Source: Alphaproteobacteria bacterium
GTDB taxonomy: Bacteria; Pseudomonadota; Alphaproteobacteria; Rhodobacterales; Rhodobacteraceae
Assembly (NCBI GenBank): GCA_030425945.1
Contig: JAUHZL010000118.1
Location: 1-8,168 of the forward strand
DNA: 8,168 bases
Direction: 5' to 3'
The notes under the pieces were generated by a model. The model saw only the letters and a program-made list of their open reading frames with translations, had not been told where the DNA came from and did no database searches. Below are positions 5,965 through 8,168 of the stretch, piece after piece (within the stretch, counting starts at the first letter, position 1; every line of letters starts with the position of its first letter). The position numbers and the translations under genes are program-made.

Positions 5965-6717
5965 TCAGTCCCCGCGCCGCCGTCCGACCCGAGGGATCGA
6001 GGTGCGCCCGACCGGGTACTGCGCCTCGGGGTGGGCCGGGTGGCCATGGGTGCGGTCCCAGAACGCCGTCCCGCCGCGCGCCAGCCACAGCGGCAGCGTC
6101 AGCGCGAGGCCGACGAGGAAGCCGCCCGCATGGGCCCAGTAGGCCACCCCGCCCTCGGCCCCGAGGCTGGCGGCCCCGTTCAGCAGCTGGAAGGCGAACC
6201 ACAGCCCCAGCATCAGCGCCGCGGGCACCGGCAGGATGCGGACGTAGACGATGATGAAGATCAGGATATCGACCCGCGCCTTGGGGAACATCAGCAGGTA
6301 TCCCCCCATCACCGCCGCGATCGCGCCCGAGGCCCCGACCACCGGCACCCCGCTCGACGGATCGACGAGGTACTGCCCCAGCCCGGCGCCGATCCCGCCC
6401 AGCAGGTAGAAGCCCAGGAACCGCCCGTGCCCCATCTCGTCTTCGAGGTTGTCGCCGAAGATCCACAGGAACAGCATGTTGCCGCCCAGGTGCCCCAGCC
6501 CGCCGTGCAGGAACATCGACGTCACGAAGCTGTGATAGCCCTCGCCCGCGCTGATCCGCGCCGGGACCATCCCCCAGTCGAGGTAGAAGGCATAGAGCGC
6601 CCGCTCGTCCTGGAACAACGGCCAATACCCGATAAAGACGAGGATATTCACCGCCATCAGCGCCCAGGTCACGACAGGCGTGCGGCGCGAGGGGTTGTGG
6701 TCGCGGATCGGGAACAT
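5965..6717 (-). CDS. Rhomboid-family intramembrane serine protease
   Basis: The 250-residue protein has the six-helix rhomboid core (segments at about 13-33, 62-86, 97-117, 124-145, 149-172 and 190-212). Active-site elements are all present: HLGGN (76-80) in helix 2 with Asn80 for the oxyanion hole, GASG (128-131) with nucleophile Ser130, and AHAGG (195-199) with catalytic His196. The family cleaves substrate helices within the inner membrane; the substrate here is unknown. The C-terminus (214-250) is a soluble basic tail. The ATG at 6717 gives MFPIRDHNPSRRTP, a start familiar from related alphaproteobacterial proteins. Its Shine-Dalgarno is poor (only GGGG directly upstream), and a TTGACC-N17-TCCGAT candidate promoter (6753-6725) would start transcription almost at the ATG, so a near-leaderless mRNA is possible. 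It is divergent from the TPR gene. Confidence 0.92.
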   Translation of the reverse strand: MFPIRDHNPSRRTPVVTWALMAVNILVFIGYWPLFQDERALYAFYLDWGMVPARISAGEGYHSFVTSMFLHGGLGHLGGNMLFLWIFGDNLEDEMGHGRFLGFYLLGGIGAGLGQYLVDPSSGVPVVGASGAIAAVMGGYLLMFPKARVDILIFIIVYVRILPVPAALMLGLWFAFQLLNGAASLGAEGGVAYWAHAGGFLVGLALTLPLWLARGGTAFWDRTHGHPAHPEAQYPVGRTSIPRVGRRRGD

Positions 6718-6747
6718 GCCCCGGATCGGAGACCGCGCCGCGTCCCG

Positions 6748-6768
6748 GGTCAAGCGAAAGCTTGATTT
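6748..6768. repeat. Inverted repeat with GAAA loop between rhomboid and TPR genes
   Basis: TCAAGC (6750-6755) and GCTTGA (6760-6765) form a perfect 6-bp stem around GAAA, a GNRA tetraloop in the plus-strand RNA. Allowing G-U pairs, up to three further pairs extend it (6747-6749 with 6766-6768). It sits in the middle of the 79-base divergent gap and overlaps the candidate -35 of the rhomboid gene. It could be an operator for both genes or a structured 5' leader of the TPR gene. Confidence 0.4.
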
Positions 6769-6796
6769 CCTGCGCCGCTGCGACAGGATTTCCGCC

Positions 6797-7351
6797 ATGC
6801 TCCGACACGCCGCGCTGATCCTCGTGCTGACCCTGCTCGCCGCGCCCCTCGCGGCCGCCGAGACCTGCGGACCGATCCCCGACCGGACCGCGCTCGAGGA
6901 CAAGCTCTTCGAGGACCTCAGCCGCACCCGGAACGCCGCCGAGGCCGCCCCGATCAACGCCATGCTCTGGGAGGTCTGGCTCGAAGCCCCCGACCGCGCC
7001 GCCGCGCAGGCCGTTACCGACGGCATGGCCGCCCGCCGCGTCGCCGATTTCGCGGCGGCCGAGGCGATCTTCTCCGATCTCATCGCCCGCTGCCCGGACT
7101 GGGCCGAGGGCTGGAACCAGCGCGCCTTCGTGCGCTTCCTCTCCGCCGACTACGGCGGCGCGATCACCGATCTGGAAGCGGCGCTCGAACGCAACCCGAG
7201 GCATGTCGGCGCGCTCTCGGGGCTCGCCCTGTCGCTGATCGGCGCGGGCCGCAACGAGGCGGGGCAGGGCGCCCTGCGCGAGGCGCTCGCGCTCAACCCT
7301 TGGCTCGCCGAACGCGCCCTGCTGGACGAGCCGCAGGGCCAGGACCTCTGA
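6797..7351 (+). CDS. Exported tetratricopeptide-repeat protein
   Basis: The 184-residue product has a clear Sec signal peptide: MLRH, then a hydrophobic core (about 5-18), then APLAAA with probable cleavage near residue 21. The mature part is alpha-helical with TPR-like units: ADFAAAEAIFSDLIARCPDWAEGWNQRAFVRF (83-114), ADYGGAITDLEAALERNPRHVGALSGLALSLIG (117-149) and a partial third unit with ALREALALNPW (159-169). The spacing of small and aromatic residues (for example W102/W106 and the A-L-x-x-NP turns) is typical. Such proteins are protein-binding scaffolds in the periplasm; the partner is unknown. The ATG at 6797 is chosen because AGGA (6785-6788) lies 8 bases upstream and the signal peptide begins there; the open frame extends further upstream but crosses the divergent rhomboid start. 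C24 and C99 could pair. Confidence 0.85.
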   Translation: MLRHAALILVLTLLAAPLAAAETCGPIPDRTALEDKLFEDLSRTRNAAEAAPINAMLWEVWLEAPDRAAAQAVTDGMAARRVADFAAAEAIFSDLIARCPDWAEGWNQRAFVRFLSADYGGAITDLEAALERNPRHVGALSGLALSLIGAGRNEAGQGALREALALNPWLAERALLDEPQGQDL

Positions 7352-7409
7352 TCCCGGCGCGCTGACACCTTCCCTCCGCCCCGCACCTCGCCTAGTGTCG
7401 CGCCGCAGT

Positions 7410-7495
7410 GCGGGCGTGGCGGAATGGTAGACGCATCGGACTTAAAATCCGTAGCCCTCCGGGGCGTGTGGGTTCGAGTCCCACCGCCCGCACCA
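7410..7495 (+). tRNA. tRNA-Leu (anticodon UAA)
   Basis: The cloverleaf is complete and CCA is encoded. Acceptor arms GCGGGCG (7410-7416) and CGCCCGC (7485-7491) pair fully, followed by A7492 and CCA (7493-7495). The D-stem GCG/CGC closes at 7419-7421/7432-7434. The anticodon loop CTTAAAA (7441-7447) contains TAA at 7443-7445. The long variable arm (around 7454-7466, GCCC/GGGGC) marks a class II tRNA, and the T arm is GTGGG-TTCGAGT-CCCAC (7468-7484). The lowest anticodon-stem pair is T7436 with T7452, a mismatch. A weak promoter (TTCCCT at 7370, TAGTGT at 7393, 17-base spacing) lies just upstream. I see no terminator with a T-run after it. Confidence 0.97.
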
Positions 7496-7929
7496 GCCCC
7501 CCTCCCGCCGTGTCCCGTGTCGGTGCGGCGAGGCGCCGGGCAATAGGCGCCCATAGCCTTTCGGATATCCGGGAATTTCATTCGACATCCCTTTCGGCCG
7601 GGGCCGGATCGGCAACACGCCAATTCGGTCAGGCTGCCAAGCGCCGGGTCATGCCGGACACAGGACCTCCAGAATCCCTTTTGGAGTCGTTCCATGAACC
7701 CACGTTATTCACCGTGGTAAGTGTGGAAGAGCGTCGCAGGGGCTGATCGGGGCGTTGTAGCGGTACGGTGGGCGTGTTTCGCGGGATCAGGACGATAGAT
7801 CGGGGCGCCTGCGGGCTGCATCACGACGTCGGAGCGTCTACAGGTCGTTTTTCAGCAGGTTGCGGGCAGGCGTTTGGGGCGTCCGAAGACGTTTGTGGTT
7901 AGCACGGCGCTGCGTACGGCGCGCTGGAG
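7496..7929. other. Gene-free stretch between tRNA-Leu and transposase remnant
   Basis: No convincing gene is visible on either strand. Small symmetric elements are present: a 10-bp palindrome CGGATATCCG (7562-7571), a hairpin CTCCA/TGGAG (7667-7671, 7682-7686) and CCACG/CGTGG (7700-7704, 7713-7717). A tiny frame, ATG at 7694 to TAA at 7720 (MNPRYSPW), has GGAG 7 bases before it and may be a leader peptide, a broken gene start or chance. The right part presumably contains the 3' non-coding end and terminal repeat of the insertion sequence whose gene ends at 7930, but I cannot fix the boundary because the other terminus is outside the window. No second copy of the tRNA 3' end is visible. Confidence 0.5.
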
Positions 7930-8168
7930 CTAGGGGTCTGCAGCCCACTGCAGGCGTGTGATCTCGGGCCAGAGGATGGCCCAGTAGCGGGCGGCCGCAC
8001 TGGAGAGGGTGAGCGTCATGCGCCGGGCAGAGATGGTCAGGCGGGCCCCGGCGCGCAGAACCCGTTCCCGCAGACGACGCAGGCTCCACCCGGTTCCAGT
8101 TGCGCGCGCCATGGTGCTGCGGGCGATGTGCATGACCTGATACGCCATCAGCGAGAGGAGCAATCGGA
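7930..8168 (-). CDS. IS1380-like transposase, C-terminal part (runs off window)
   Basis: The open frame enters from the right edge without a start codon and ends with TAG at 7932-7930, giving about the last 79 residues. LLLSLMAYQVMHIARS, SLRRLRERVLRAGARL and SARRMTLTLSSAA follow the pattern of the C-terminus of IS1380-family DDE transposases (hydrophobic helix, then an LRxRLLKxGAR-like helix, then an RRxxxxLxSxxP-like segment). The DDE catalytic residues would lie beyond the window, so intactness cannot be judged. IS1380 elements are usually about 1.6-2 kb with short terminal repeats and 4-bp target duplications. The family call is from memory of the pattern and could be wrong, but a transposase origin is likely. 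Confidence 0.7.
   Translation of the reverse strand, partial: RLLLSLMAYQVMHIARSTMARATGTGWSLRRLRERVLRAGARLTISARRMTLTLSSAAARYWAILWPEITRLQWAADP

Noticed and set aside
5921..7204. 427-codon minus-strand frame covering the rhomboid and TPR genes
   Set aside because: It overlaps two convincing genes in other frames, and its composition (Gly/Arg/Ala rich) is that of a shadow frame.
4340..7615. Identical 13-mer GCCGGATCGGCAA at 4340-4352 and 7603-7615, and CCTTTCGG at 5095, 7557 and 7590
   Set aside because: Short GC-rich matches like these are expected by chance in 8 kb of such composition, and the flanks do not align.
7408..7746. 112-codon plus-strand frame starting at the tRNA
   Set aside because: It runs through the whole tRNA-Leu gene and then non-coding sequence, and has no recognisable protein pattern.
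7838..8089. 83-codon minus-strand frame overlapping the transposase end
   Set aside because: It is out of frame with the transposase-like reading and shows Pro/Arg/His-rich shadow composition. A frameshifted extension of the transposase was considered but has no support.
7410..8168. tRNA-Leu 3' end as an integration site for an island
   Set aside because: No second copy of the tRNA 3' end and no integrase are visible in the window; the nearby mobile DNA is a transposase, which does not need a tRNA target.
1..8168. CRISPR array
   Set aside because: No regularly spaced repeats of 20-40 bases were seen anywhere in the window.

Overview
The window reads as chromosomal DNA of a high-G+C alphaproteobacterium, most likely a Rhodobacteraceae (Roseobacter/Rhodobacter/Paracoccus group). 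The basis is very high G+C at third codon positions, long antisense shadow frames, the style of the MetR, SuhB and rhomboid proteins, and two pilin-like proteins with a GAVTVD N-terminus that I associate with this family. No genus is claimed.

Layout. Positions 1-1397 hold a probable metR regulator gene (57-968) with a palindromic operator-like site directly upstream, followed after 12 bases by a small VOC-superfamily gene (981-1397). Convergent to these is a 621-residue glutaminase carrying STAS and cyclic-nucleotide-binding modules (1411-3276, minus). It is divergent from an inositol-monophosphatase gene, suhB (3503-4300, plus). The 226-base gap between them holds nested inverted repeats and a plausible sigma70 promoter whose -10 lies inside a 14-bp palindrome.

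Positions 4301-5948 are the most unusual part: two tandem, same-strand, paralogous genes (4377-5093 and 5223-5948). Each encodes a prepilin-like N-terminus with one membrane helix, fused to a shared C-terminal domain of about 140 residues that I do not recognise. The first gene has a TTG start, a leader that can fold over its Shine-Dalgarno sequence, and a perfect DnaA-box sequence upstream. A 10-bp hairpin separates the two genes, so they are probably not one simple operon.

Positions 5965-7351 hold a rhomboid intramembrane protease (minus) divergent from an exported TPR protein (plus), with a GAAA-loop inverted repeat between them. A tRNA-Leu(UAA) gene follows (7410-7495). After it comes a 434-base stretch without a convincing gene, then the C-terminal end of an IS1380-like transposase (minus) that runs off the right edge.

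How the genes work together: metR belongs to methionine/one-carbon control, but its presumed targets lie outside the window. The glutaminase, suhB, rhomboid and TPR genes look like independent housekeeping units. The two pilin-like proteins are the only pair for which the sequence suggests joint function: cell-surface or envelope proteins, possibly processed by a prepilin peptidase.
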